From Mycolicibacterium arabiense (lineage in GTDB: Bacteria; Actinomycetota; Actinomycetes; Mycobacteriales; Mycobacteriaceae), in the NCBI RefSeq assembly GCF_010731815.2, contig NZ_AP022593.1:2604001-2668000 (forward strand): a DNA stretch of 64,000 nt. The letters are read 5' to 3'. The notes under the pieces are model-generated. The model searched no databases and was not told where the DNA came from. It saw nothing but the letters and a program-made list of their open reading frames with translations. Position 1 is the first letter of the stretch, and every line of letters starts with the position of its first letter. Both the position numbers and the translations under genes were made by a program. This document shows positions 1 to 8,520 of this stretch, piece by piece.

Positions 1-867
1 CGTTTGCGTGAACGTATTCTCCGAGAGCCCCAGCGCACCGTAGACGCGGTCATCCCTCGCGCTTAGATTCTGTGCGATCGTGGCTTCACGCAATGTAAAT
101 AGCATTAGGTCGACGAGGGGCTGCGGCTCGCCATTCGCAGCGAAGAAACCTGGGCAGGTAGTTTTCAGCCAAGACCTGGCGATGTCATGCATCGATTGGC
201 GCGCCTGCTGTGTGCGTCTGTTGGCCATAGCCTGCGCGGTGTACGCCAGCGGCCATTCGCCCCGACCGTGGACGAATTCCGGCTCGTAGTCCTGCTGCCA
301 TACAGAATCAACTTGACGCGCGCCATCCTCAGTCACGTAGAAAGTGGCTACGACTGCTGTGATAGATTCGCCTACCTGCACAGCGTTGAGCGCTACAGCA
401 TCGAATGTCCTAGGCAACTTGTATTTTCGTGCATCAGGAATCTTCGAATGGCTCTCCATTCCGACGAACGTTCCCAGCGTCCACCACACCCAATCAGCCC
501 CCGACCGCGCATCTGCCACGATGTCGAAGTCCGCCTGAGTGGTGCCGTGGGGGCCACCGTGCCAGTTATGGCGCTTGATCATTCGTTTGAGTTCTTCGGA
601 TGCGCTCGGTGGAAAGAACTCGACGGCGAAAAGACCAGGAATGCGAACATGTTCGCCGACTGGAATCTGAAAACCGTTGATGGCGTCCCACGTTGGGTCG
701 GACGAGCCAAGTTTCCCCATGTGGACGCGGTGATTCTTGCGACCGATGGAGTAGGCCATTCCTCGGTCGAGCGCATTCGTCACTCTGAGCGGTGCTCGAT
801 GCCCCAGCCGGGACTGTCGAACACGTTGAAGGATTCGGAAACCGAGAGATTTATCGTTACTTTGCAA
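1..867 (-). CDS. hypothetical protein, 3' end cut by the window edge
   Basis: On the minus strand an open frame runs without a stop from a TTG at 867 to base 1, so it has no stop codon inside the window. Its protein-like content (phrases such as RVTNALDRGMAYSIGRKNHR, WDAINGFQIPVGEH, ADWVWWTLGTFVGMES) is far more convincing than the overlapping plus-strand frame. A stop lies two codons upstream of TTG 867; GTG 783 and ATG 759 are alternative starts, and conserved-looking residues before 783 favour TTG 867. At least 289 residues, no signal peptide or membrane segment seen. I recognise no family. It lies upstream-left of the ASCH and PIN-GNAT genes in the same orientation, at the edge of a defence-type island, so an accessory role is likely but unproven. 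Confidence 0.6.
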   Translation of the reverse strand, partial: MQSNDKSLGFRILQRVRQSRLGHRAPLRVTNALDRGMAYSIGRKNHRVHMGKLGSSDPTWDAINGFQIPVGEHVRIPGLFAVEFFPPSASEELKRMIKRHNWHGGPHGTTQADFDIVADARSGADWVWWTLGTFVGMESHSKIPDARKYKLPRTFDAVALNAVQVGESITAVVATFYVTEDGARQVDSVWQQDYEPEFVHGRGEWPLAYTAQAMANRRTQQARQSMHDIARSWLKTTCPGFFAANGEPQPLVDLMLFTLREATIAQNLSARDDRVYGALGLSENTFTQT

Positions 868-950
868 GGTAGTTCACAGTCCGCACCCCGGGTATGTCTC
901 CGCAGAGACTCGACACCCAGGCGTTAGATTCAAGGTTCAATTCCGGCGGT

Positions 951-1370
951 CTAAGCACATGTATTCTCGGAAGTGAAAGCGAAAAATATGTTGTCCCGCA
1001 ATTCATTTGATTCAGATACGTACGCGAAACTCTGGGGCGGGATACCGGAAGGAAGCAAGTCGCCAATACTAAGAGGCGCAACCAGACGAATGGCACTTAG
1101 TATTTGGATACCCGAACCCACCGCACTGCCTCCGTAGTATCGGTCGAAGTCAATTCGATCGATACAGCCCACTCTACGAAACCTCCGCCACAGGGCGCTC
1201 GGCTCGGCGGTAACGCTCGGACCCGCAGCGAAGCATCCGACGATCCTCTGAACGGGAGCCGTGGCATACACCCAGACCAGCGACACGTCATCGGCAAGCG
1301 GTCGCTTGCGGAACTCGACTTTCTTGCGGCCATCCATAATCGCCTCCGCATACTGCGGATGCACTGACAT
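951..1370 (-). CDS. ASCH/PUA-like domain protein
   Basis: About 139 residues. The N-terminus (MSVHPQYAEAIMDGRKKVEF followed by RKRP) is the characteristic opening strand-helix of the ASCH domain, a small PUA-like beta barrel known in RNA binding and in nucleotide-derivative amidohydrolases. ATG 1370 is chosen because family members start a few residues before the hS[IV]HPxYA motif; ATG 1403 would add eleven residues and overlap the upstream gene. It follows the PIN-GNAT-PUA gene, whose stop is at 1373-1375, so the two are surely co-transcribed and probably translationally coupled. Because the partner also ends in a PUA-like domain, a shared RNA or modified-base substrate is plausible, but this is inference. 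Confidence 0.8.
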   Translation of the reverse strand: MSVHPQYAEAIMDGRKKVEFRKRPLADDVSLVWVYATAPVQRIVGCFAAGPSVTAEPSALWRRFRRVGCIDRIDFDRYYGGSAVGSGIQILSAIRLVAPLSIGDLLPSGIPPQSFAYVSESNELRDNIFFAFTSENTCA

Positions 1371-1372
1371 CA

Positions 1373-2911
1373 CTATCTGGCGGCCAGCTGACGGTGAATC
1401 CATTGTTTACCAGCCTCTCCCACTTGTTGAACGGCCTGCGGTGGCACGTTTAGCACGCTACTGAATTGGAGTTCCGGGAGGGTCCACGGGTCGTCTAGGA
1501 CCCAGTCGCGACGGAACATGATGACCAGAACTTGTCGTGAGTGACTCGCGAGCCTTTCGACGTCATCGGCGCTGTAGACGGTCCTGCCACCAACCATGTT
1601 CGTGACATCTTCTGCTGATCCAGTCCGAAGCGTCTCTTCGACAACCCCAATGACTTCTACGGTCTTGAAGCCTGATCGGTAGAAAAGGATGATATCCCCC
1701 GGCTCCAGCCTGTTTGTACTTGCGTTGCACAGGTACGCCTTTCGCAATACGTTGCCCCACGGGCGTATCTGCTCGCCTGCAAAATCGGGAAAAGCGAGCT
1801 GTCCTTTCTCGACCGCTGACGACATCGCACACTCCGGGAAGAGCTGATTGTGCCAATGGTTCTTGATACGAATAACAAACGCGGACGCATTGAGTGACAC
1901 GGCGGGCGGTCCGTACCGGACGTGGTACTCCAGCGCTCCGACCGACTCGTCACGCGGTTCGTAGGCCTTCGCTAGTACACGTTCTCCACGTTGCGACCGT
2001 CCGCATTCGAAGTAGCCGAAATTTCCGAGGAAGTCGACAAGCGGCTGGTGCTTGTCCCACGCCTCGACATAGGCGCTACCGGCTTTATGATCGTGGTGAG
2101 ACTGCAGCACGGCTTTCAGTAGCAGCTCTCCGTAACGATTCCCCGAGAATGGCTGCGCCACTTTGAAAGTCGAGATCTTTGTGACGGGCCGCGTCAGTCC
2201 GTAGCCGCAGGGGTTCTCGTAGATCTTCAGGATAGCGATTGCCGCATACCTGCCGTCGTCTTCAAGCACCACAAAGCATTCCCGATTTTCCGAATCGCTC
2301 TGCACCTTTTTGATCCAGCTGTCAAAGTCTGCGTAATCGTCACGAATGGTGTCGAAGATCGCGTCCTCAAGGTTGAGGGCGTACGTGGGCAACTTGATGA
2401 CATGCGGCGGCGGGGGCAACGCGGTTGGCTCATAGCCCTCCAGCATCGCTACCGCATCGGCGAGCGTCACTACACGAGCGCCGATCCCGATTCGCTTCGC
2501 CCTCTTGCCAAGCCGCCCGTCATCGCTGACGAGGAACGTGACCGAGTTCGAGTACAGAGACGCCAGGATGCGGCGGTCGCGATGATCGTTTGTGTCGTCT
2601 TCAACTGGTCCGAGCTCGGTGTTGATGTCGGAGTGAATGTGGGATTCGGCGAGCATCTCGAATTCTCGAAGCTCCGCCATACGCTGCCGCACGCGATTCT
2701 CGACCTTGCCCTCCGCGAGCTCGTCGCCACTGGCAGGATGCACGAATACCTGGTGCCGCTGCTTCATCGCCAGACGCATGAAGGTTGCGGCAGGACCTAT
2801 GCCAGGCTCCATATGGCCCGCGAACGGCTCCAGCGCGATGAACGCATTGGTGTCTAGCAGGAAGCGAATCACAGAGGACGCATCCGATACGTCGTCCGCC
2901 CCTCCCGCCAC
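1373..2911 (-). CDS. PIN nuclease - GNAT acetyltransferase - PUA-like (EVE/ASCH) fusion protein
   Basis: 512 residues from GTG 2911 (GTG 2872 is an alternative, closer to the PIN domain). Three parts are visible. Residues about 14-150 form a PIN domain: RFLLDTNAFIALEP with the first catalytic Asp at 20, and a late acidic patch FLVSDDGRLGKRA around 127-138. Residues about 185-315 read as a GNAT acetyltransferase fold (FVVLEDDGRYAAIAILKI, then GNRYGELLLKAVLQ). Residues about 385-510 resemble an EVE/ASCH PUA-like domain (LEPGDIILFYRS, VEVIGVVEET, VLVIMFRRDW). PIN domains usually cut RNA; GNAT toxins acetylate aminoacyl-tRNA; PUA-like domains bind RNA or modified bases. The combination suggests an RNA-targeting effector paired with the downstream ASCH gene. 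No antitoxin gene is obvious. Confidence 0.75.
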   Translation of the reverse strand: MAGGADDVSDASSVIRFLLDTNAFIALEPFAGHMEPGIGPAATFMRLAMKQRHQVFVHPASGDELAEGKVENRVRQRMAELREFEMLAESHIHSDINTELGPVEDDTNDHRDRRILASLYSNSVTFLVSDDGRLGKRAKRIGIGARVVTLADAVAMLEGYEPTALPPPPHVIKLPTYALNLEDAIFDTIRDDYADFDSWIKKVQSDSENRECFVVLEDDGRYAAIAILKIYENPCGYGLTRPVTKISTFKVAQPFSGNRYGELLLKAVLQSHHDHKAGSAYVEAWDKHQPLVDFLGNFGYFECGRSQRGERVLAKAYEPRDESVGALEYHVRYGPPAVSLNASAFVIRIKNHWHNQLFPECAMSSAVEKGQLAFPDFAGEQIRPWGNVLRKAYLCNASTNRLEPGDIILFYRSGFKTVEVIGVVEETLRTGSAEDVTNMVGGRTVYSADDVERLASHSRQVLVIMFRRDWVLDDPWTLPELQFSSVLNVPPQAVQQVGEAGKQWIHRQLAAR

Positions 2912-3086
2912 ATGGCAATTATGGCGCTGGTCAGCGATATTCCAGGTCTTGACACGCCTGGCTCGGTCATCGCGGGACCTCAGTGTGTTTTTCGGCCGCT
3001 GCGGTCATCGACCCAGCTACGCCGAGATAACCCTGTCGGTATCTCCTGGTAAGCACTGGTCGGAGCCGACGCTTGAGGAGGACACG

Positions 3087-3560
3087 TTGACCAAGACCGC
3101 TGCAGGTCTGTTCGCCGGTATCGGTGGACTGGAGGTCGGCTTGGCCAGGTCAGGCTGGGAAACCTGTCTGCTCTGCGAGATCGACCCAGCCGCGAGCGCA
3201 GTCCTTCGGCGCGGATGCCCGGCGTCGACCTGCGCAGCGATGTGCGGAAGCTACGCGGCCTGCCCCGTGACATCGACCTCGTCGCCGCTGGCTTCCCGTA
3301 TCAAGACCTCTCGCAGGCGGGCCGGGCGAAGGGCATCACCGGCTCGCAGTCCGGTCTCGTCGGCGAGGTGTTCCGACTGATCAAGCGCAAAGACGGCCCG
3401 CGCTGGCTGTTACTGAAGAACGTGCCGTTCATGCTCCAGCTCGAACGAGGCGCGGCGACGAGGCACCTCACCGAGACGCTCAACGAGTACGACTACCGGT
3501 GGCCGTACAGGGTGGTCGACGCGCGGGCGTTCGGCCTGCCCCAGCTGCGCGGCGACCACG
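3087..3560 (+). pseudogene. broken C5-cytosine DNA methyltransferase (Dcm-type)
   Basis: A TTG start at 3087 follows a good ribosome binding site (GAGGAGG). The first frame gives motif I (GLFAGIGGLEVGLARSG) and motif II (CEIDPAASAVLRR); near 3210 the reading must shift by one missing base to continue as GVDLRSDVRKL and GFPYQDLSQAG. Motif IV should contain the catalytic Cys (PCQ) but reads PYQ; motif VI ENV reads KNV. The gene stops after FGLPQLRGD, where motif VIII should be, so the recognition domain and motifs IX-X are absent. It abuts, tail to tail, the restriction gene ending at 3562. It is inactive by at least three independent defects: frameshift, lost catalytic residue, and truncation. 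Confidence 0.88.
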
Positions 3561-3561
3561 G

Positions 3562-4881
3562 TCATTTTAGTCCTCCACCAAACGTGGCCTCGTCAACGAT
3601 GTCTTCTTGCGTCCCGTGCGTTGCTGGCGCGCTATCAACGGCCATAGGATCCTTTGGCCATGCGACATCCCCGGTTCCCATCTGATGCACAGCCGGTGCC
3701 AATGGATGCTGGGTCGAGAGGTACGTGGCAAGAACCTTGTCGTCGGACATCCCCATCCTCCGCATTACCTTCACCAGATCTCGGCCTGTCATGAAAATGA
3801 TTGGGTGCTGGTCTTCTCGAACTTCCTGGTAGGCCTGCGCGGCGATGAATGCCGTCGTGACAAAAATGCCGAATTCCCGCTGCTTGATCCGGGCGATCAG
3901 CCGACTGACCAACTTGACACCGATACCGCCCCCGTCGGGGTTGTAGCACTTAGCCTCAAGGGCGAACTGCAGGCGCACAGGGTCATCATCCGGACCGATA
4001 CGGAACTCGCCGATTGCATCGCGTCCACCGTCACGGCTGGGCCGTGTCACTTCGACCGATGCGACGTGCGGGTCGGAGTTGAGCCACATGTCGGCTGCGA
4101 AGTGCTCAAACTCAACTGGGGACTGGGCAAAGTACCTGTGTACTGCCCGAATCATCCACATGTCACCAGGCCTGGGCAATTGTTCTTCCTTGCTGCGCAC
4201 GATGAGGTTTCGTGGCGCTTCGAGCGCCTGGTATATCCTGGCTTTGACCCAGTTCCGCCATTCAGGCGGGCATGCTCCCCCAAGTGGGTCTCCCGCGACG
4301 ATCTCATCGATCCATTCACGCCGAACGACCGGCGTCTGAAGGACCGTGAAATGGGAACGATAGTTTTGAAATCGCAGATCGCGTGTGGTCCGCCAAATCG
4401 CGACAAGTTCTTCGTCACTGGTTAGCCGCGGAGACCCGGGCGCTAATAGCCCACGGAAGATGACGTCACGACCGCTGACCTTCTCGAAGAGGAATAGCGG
4501 CGGAACCTTCTGCCGGTCATCTGCCCCCGCACGAGATGCGGCGAAAATGCTCCGCAGCAATAGGTTCCCACCTCGTGGGGTGTCGTGAAGATCCTTGCCG
4601 GGTTTTCGGTTGTCGCCATAGTAGGTGAAATCACCTGTCGTAGGATCTATGTGGTCGGGCCAGTCGACTTCCGCCCCCGAAGTATAAAGCGCCACAAGCC
4701 GCACGGCGTCTTTAATTACGCTCCCTTTTGGGCGAAACCCCCCTTGATTGCCGACGGGAAGGAGCTTTCCGATCGCATCGTCCCCCGCATGGCCCTGCGT
4801 CCCACCCGAGTAGACACGGTCCAGAACGAGGTCAGCCGCTGCGAGTTCATCAAAAGGAACTTTCTCAGATCTCAAGGGCAT
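3562..4881 (-). CDS. modification-dependent restriction endonuclease, AspBHI/MspJI type
   Basis: About 439 residues from ATG 4881; GTG 4905 is an alternative. The N-terminal part (ADLVLDRVYSGGTQGHAGDD, LLPVGNQGGFR, then YGDNRKPGKDLHDTPRGGN) matches the SRA-like DNA-reading domain of AspBHI-family enzymes, which recognise 5-methylcytosine. The C-terminal part (VTRPSRDGGRDAIGEF, then QFALEAKCYNPDGG) is an Mrr-type PD-(D/E)XK nuclease core; the Asp of DAIG and the EAK are the catalytic set, roughly residues 287 and 309-311. The start overlaps the end of the upstream helicase gene, so it is the last gene of that operon. Predicted role: cleavage of DNA carrying methylated cytosine. It sits beside a dead C5 methyltransferase, which would otherwise create its targets. 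Confidence 0.85.
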   Translation of the reverse strand: MPLRSEKVPFDELAAADLVLDRVYSGGTQGHAGDDAIGKLLPVGNQGGFRPKGSVIKDAVRLVALYTSGAEVDWPDHIDPTTGDFTYYGDNRKPGKDLHDTPRGGNLLLRSIFAASRAGADDRQKVPPLFLFEKVSGRDVIFRGLLAPGSPRLTSDEELVAIWRTTRDLRFQNYRSHFTVLQTPVVRREWIDEIVAGDPLGGACPPEWRNWVKARIYQALEAPRNLIVRSKEEQLPRPGDMWMIRAVHRYFAQSPVEFEHFAADMWLNSDPHVASVEVTRPSRDGGRDAIGEFRIGPDDDPVRLQFALEAKCYNPDGGGIGVKLVSRLIARIKQREFGIFVTTAFIAAQAYQEVREDQHPIIFMTGRDLVKVMRRMGMSDDKVLATYLSTQHPLAPAVHQMGTGDVAWPKDPMAVDSAPATHGTQEDIVDEATFGGGLK

Positions 4882-7800
4882 TCTCCCGCGTGAACCAGGA
4901 AGCACAGGGGACAGACCCCATCGGCCCTTTGAGGGCTGGAGCCGACTGGTCGGTGAATCGGCCTGGGTGCTTGACGGCTGCCGGTCACGCCTAAGCGGTT
5001 CGCGGCCAGGATGGAGTTCCGCATTTCCACAGTCGCTGACTCGGTACGCAACAACTTACCAACTCGACCAACCAGCTCGTCATCGGACAAATTATCGTCC
5101 GCGGACACGCCGAGGCAGTATTGCAAGATCTCTGATGCCGGCACGATGTCGATCGTCCGAGGTCCTAGCTGACGCATCACTGCGGTCGACTGACTCGGCA
5201 GCCTGAAGGTCCTTGGCTTATTCCCGGTGCGATTGAACGGGTTCTCTGAAACCACACGTCGGTGGCGCTCCGCATCCGAAATCGCCCTGTTGAGTAAGCG
5301 TGAGAACTCGTCGCCAGACTCTCGGCTTGACGCGCGTTCCCGGTACACCTGATGAATTCGCCAGCCGGTCATGGGACCTTCGACGCCGACGATTCGAATG
5401 ACGTTATCAACGATGCGCTCCGGCGGTGTCTGCGAGATGGGCGACAACGCTTCAACGAAGACGGGGTATTCGCTTAGCGTTCCAAGACTGCGGCCGATCA
5501 TCTCGGGCGCAACGCTTGACACGCGCTCGTGATGATGCCCAGATACTTGCTGCGACCGGTGGACGGACTCTGCGTCCGCAACGCGCGTGGGTTCCCTCTG
5601 CACGCCTTCCGGCCCGACGCCGGGCTTCAAAGGTGATGACGGTTGACTAGCGAGTCCTGCTCGGGCCGTCCGTCCAAATGGTGTCGCAGGTGGCTCGCTA
5701 AGCGGCCGGTCAGGACGGCTCGCTGCTCCGTCGACCTTGAGCTCGGCTTGCGCCGTCGTTGCAGATTGGTTGAAAAGCCTCTCACGCTCGGCCGCGATGA
5801 TGTCGCGGGCGAGTTCAGCTTCGGAGACGTCGTAAGCTTCCGGAGCGCTTGCCGCAGCAGTACTTTCGCGCGCGAACTGCTCGAATAAGTCCTTCTTGAC
5901 TGCGAGGATTTCGCGGAGTCTTTGATCAACGCCCACGTCTGACAAGAGCCGATGCACCTGGACGGATTCCAGCTGTCCCATGCGGTATGCGCGCGCGATG
6001 GCTTGCCACTCGGTGGTGGGCTTGAGCTGTGGTTCGCAGATTACGACAACTGAAGCGGCTTGGATATTCAGGCCCACGCCGCCGGCGACGATCTGGGCGA
6101 TCAGTACTGCACCCCGCTTGGCAGCGGAGAATTCGTCCACTAGTACCTGCCGCTGGCTAGCTGCGACTGAACCCGTCAAGGGGCCGAAGACCCTTCCGGG
6201 CATATGCAGCGCGACATCGTTGAGGACATCGAGGAAGTGCGAGAATACGACGACGCGGCGCCCGTTGGCCTCTGCCTCCTGGACAATCTCGACCAGGCGT
6301 TGCATCTTGGTGGACTTGATCCCCTGCTTCATCGTGGCTTGTCGCATAGCCATGAAGTTTCGCCGCTCTACCGCGGAACGGTAGGCAGAGGCATCCTTGT
6401 TGGACATCGGCATCCACTCGTTGACTTCCACGAGTTCAGGCAGTTCGGTGAGAACGTCTTCTTGATTGCGACGAAGATATGCCGGTGCCACTTGTCGGCG
6501 AAACTTTTTCGGAGCGAACTCGTTCGCGTCTAGCACAAGGTCAGGTCGAAGGTAGCCGACCAGGTTGCGAAACTCATCCAACCGATTCTCTAAGGGCGTG
6601 CCGGTAAGCAGAATCGCTCGTTCACAGGAGGCGATGAGCTTCGAGGTTCTCTGCGCACGAAGCGCATCCGGGTTTTTTATGTAGTGCGCCTCGTCGACGA
6701 CGACGCACCCAAGTGCTGGTAAACCAACCTCATCGTTCAGCCATCGCAGCGTCTCGAAGGTGGTGACGGCAACGCCACCGTTGCGCTTCCAGTCCTTGGC
6801 CGCCCCCAGTCGGACGGGCCCGTGCAGACGGTGCGCGCGGAGTTTCGACTTGCCATTGACTTCACGAATCCAATTCGTCACCACGGCTGCGGGACAGACC
6901 ACCAGGAAGTTGTGGTCGCCCTTCGAGCGAAGGTGGGCCAGGGCAGCAATCGCTTCGACGGTCTTCCCGAGTCCCATCTCATCGCCGATGACGACTTTGC
7001 GCTGGACTAGCGCGAACCGCGCAGCGAAACTCTGATACCCGCGTAGCGAAGCGGTGAGGTAGTCACCCCTCAGCTCGAACTCACGAACGGCCTCGATGAT
7101 TTCGGCGGGCAGATCGCCATGGGTCTTCTCGTCGTCCTCGGTGATGAACCCCAGTTCGGAGAGCAGCGCGAAGTAGTCAGCGGGGCGCGTGAGGAAGTCC
7201 TCCCACGGGTCACCACTCGTCGCCGCGTCTTGCGCGTCGGCTATAGCACGGGCCGACCGCGCAACAATCTGCACTGCGTCTCTAAAGTCCGCAACCGTCG
7301 ACAGTGCGGTGGGGATGACGATGGCGTGAGTGACCGTCTTGTCGATGACAGCCGCAACAGGCGCCAATTCCTCGACGATCGCCATGTCCGCGGACGAAGC
7401 GGACGCTCGTCGTGCGGCGTCCCAGGCCCGCAGCCGTCGCAGAAAGTCGGAGTGCTCTGGGGTCCGATTCTTGATGTCGATGCGCGTCGGCATCTCTTCG
7501 AATGTGTTCTGCCTCAGCGTCCGGGCCGCTCCGCGAATCCGGATAGCAGAGGTTTCCCCGATGCCGGGCAGGCTCCGGAGCTGGTGCTCGTTAGCCAGGA
7601 CTGCGAGCACATTGGTGATGCCGTTGTCCGTAAGAGCCCCGACGCGGATCTTGTCGCGCGTTGCCTCCCGCAGCCGCTCGACCGACATGCCGGCCAGCAT
7701 CCGCTCGGTCTCTTTGTGTCGGACTGTGTTGCCGGCGTGGACTGCAGACTTGCGCAGCTTGGACTCTTCGGCGGCTGCGCGCCGGATGACGGCGGTGGCG

Positions 7801-8393
7801 TTCGGGAGGATCGCGAAGGTCGTCGAGTCATCCAGCGTGGCGGTTCGGCCGTGATCGGGTAGCTTCTGTTTGAAGCCCACCCAGTCGGCCAGCGCGTCGC
7901 GGACGGTCAGGGCGCGGATCCGTTGGTTGTCGACCGGCCTGGCCTGCTCGATGGCCTCAGGGATACCGCTGGTGATGAACCAGCGGCGGTAGTGGGCGAG
8001 GAACTGCGCTGCTTGGTTGGCCTTATCCCGTGTTCCGCCGAACATCAGCAGGCGGCCGAACCCCGTGACCTTTCTCAAGTCTGTTGTCGCCGCAGCGACC
8101 TCGGTGGTGAGGCGGTCGAGTTCTCGTTGAACATCGGGGTGTATGGGTGGAAGGCAGGCCGAACGCGCCGTGGCTTGAAAGACGGCATGGTCGTCCGAGC
8201 GCAACGGGATGACGTGCCAGAGGTAGCGGTTGTTTCGTCGGGCCTTCACAGTGCGCGCTCGCAGTGCTGCGGACTGTGCGACGGCCGCTTTAGCAATCTC
8301 GTGGCGGGCCGCGGTCACCGCTGTGGCGGCGTCAACCCAGCCTCGCACTTCATCACCAATCGCCGATGTTGACGGCTGTTCCTCGCTGGCCAT
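4872..8393 (-). CDS. SNF2-family helicase with HhH motif and C-terminal CPxC...HAGECP tag
   Basis: 1173 residues from ATG 8393. The N-terminal 450 residues are largely helical and carry a helix-hairpin-helix-like motif (LRSLPGIGETSAIRIRG, about residue 274). The SNF2 motor follows: motif I GDEMGLGKT near 468, motif II VVDEAHYI near 566, motif III LLTGTPLENR, motif V GGVGLNIQAA near 771 and motif VI AIARAYRMGQ near 803. After a Pro/Ser-rich linker come two small helical regions and the final peptide CPLCFLVHAGECP, a possible C-x2-C-x3-H-x3-C zinc site. The same tag ends the 153-residue protein encoded at 21,982. It is co-transcribed with the AspBHI-type nuclease, whose start overlaps its end, and is divergent from the six-gene operon starting at 8521. 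A DNA translocase role in defence is inferred. Confidence 0.88.
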   Translation of the reverse strand: MASEEQPSTSAIGDEVRGWVDAATAVTAARHEIAKAAVAQSAALRARTVKARRNNRYLWHVIPLRSDDHAVFQATARSACLPPIHPDVQRELDRLTTEVAAATTDLRKVTGFGRLLMFGGTRDKANQAAQFLAHYRRWFITSGIPEAIEQARPVDNQRIRALTVRDALADWVGFKQKLPDHGRTATLDDSTTFAILPNATAVIRRAAAEESKLRKSAVHAGNTVRHKETERMLAGMSVERLREATRDKIRVGALTDNGITNVLAVLANEHQLRSLPGIGETSAIRIRGAARTLRQNTFEEMPTRIDIKNRTPEHSDFLRRLRAWDAARRASASSADMAIVEELAPVAAVIDKTVTHAIVIPTALSTVADFRDAVQIVARSARAIADAQDAATSGDPWEDFLTRPADYFALLSELGFITEDDEKTHGDLPAEIIEAVREFELRGDYLTASLRGYQSFAARFALVQRKVVIGDEMGLGKTVEAIAALAHLRSKGDHNFLVVCPAAVVTNWIREVNGKSKLRAHRLHGPVRLGAAKDWKRNGGVAVTTFETLRWLNDEVGLPALGCVVVDEAHYIKNPDALRAQRTSKLIASCERAILLTGTPLENRLDEFRNLVGYLRPDLVLDANEFAPKKFRRQVAPAYLRRNQEDVLTELPELVEVNEWMPMSNKDASAYRSAVERRNFMAMRQATMKQGIKSTKMQRLVEIVQEAEANGRRVVVFSHFLDVLNDVALHMPGRVFGPLTGSVAASQRQVLVDEFSAAKRGAVLIAQIVAGGVGLNIQAASVVVICEPQLKPTTEWQAIARAYRMGQLESVQVHRLLSDVGVDQRLREILAVKKDLFEQFARESTAAASAPEAYDVSEAELARDIIAAERERLFNQSATTAQAELKVDGAASRPDRPLSEPPATPFGRTARAGLASQPSSPLKPGVGPEGVQREPTRVADAESVHRSQQVSGHHHERVSSVAPEMIGRSLGTLSEYPVFVEALSPISQTPPERIVDNVIRIVGVEGPMTGWRIHQVYRERASSRESGDEFSRLLNRAISDAERHRRVVSENPFNRTGNKPRTFRLPSQSTAVMRQLGPRTIDIVPASEILQYCLGVSADDNLSDDELVGRVGKLLRTESATVEMRNSILAANRLGVTGSRQAPRPIHRPVGSSPQRADGVCPLCFLVHAGECP

Positions 8394-8520
8394 GGTCCCC
8401 GTTGGATCGATTCGCTTTCTGCGGGAGATTAGCGGACCTAGCGACGGTTCGCGGACTACCCCCGATACTGTCGGAGGGGTCGACTAGCGTGGGCCGGCTA
8501 TCTACCGGGGAGGACAAACA
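8394..8520. promoter_or_regulatory. divergent promoter region between the two helicase operons
   Basis: 127 bases separate the two head-to-head helicase starts. A strong ribosome binding site (GGGGAGGA) precedes GTG 8521. An imperfect inverted repeat CCGA-N5-TCGG flanked by runs of C and G lies around 8461-8480, a possible operator. The arrangement implies joint control of the minus-strand helicase/restriction pair and the plus-strand operon. Promoter elements themselves are not clear enough to place. Confidence 0.4.

Noticed and set aside
187..927. 246-codon plus-strand frame at the left edge
   Set aside because: Composition is noise-like and the minus strand carries a far better open frame over the same bases.
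3087..3560. programmed frameshift in the C5 methyltransferase
   Set aside because: The catalytic Cys is lost and the C-terminal third is missing, so decay is the better explanation.
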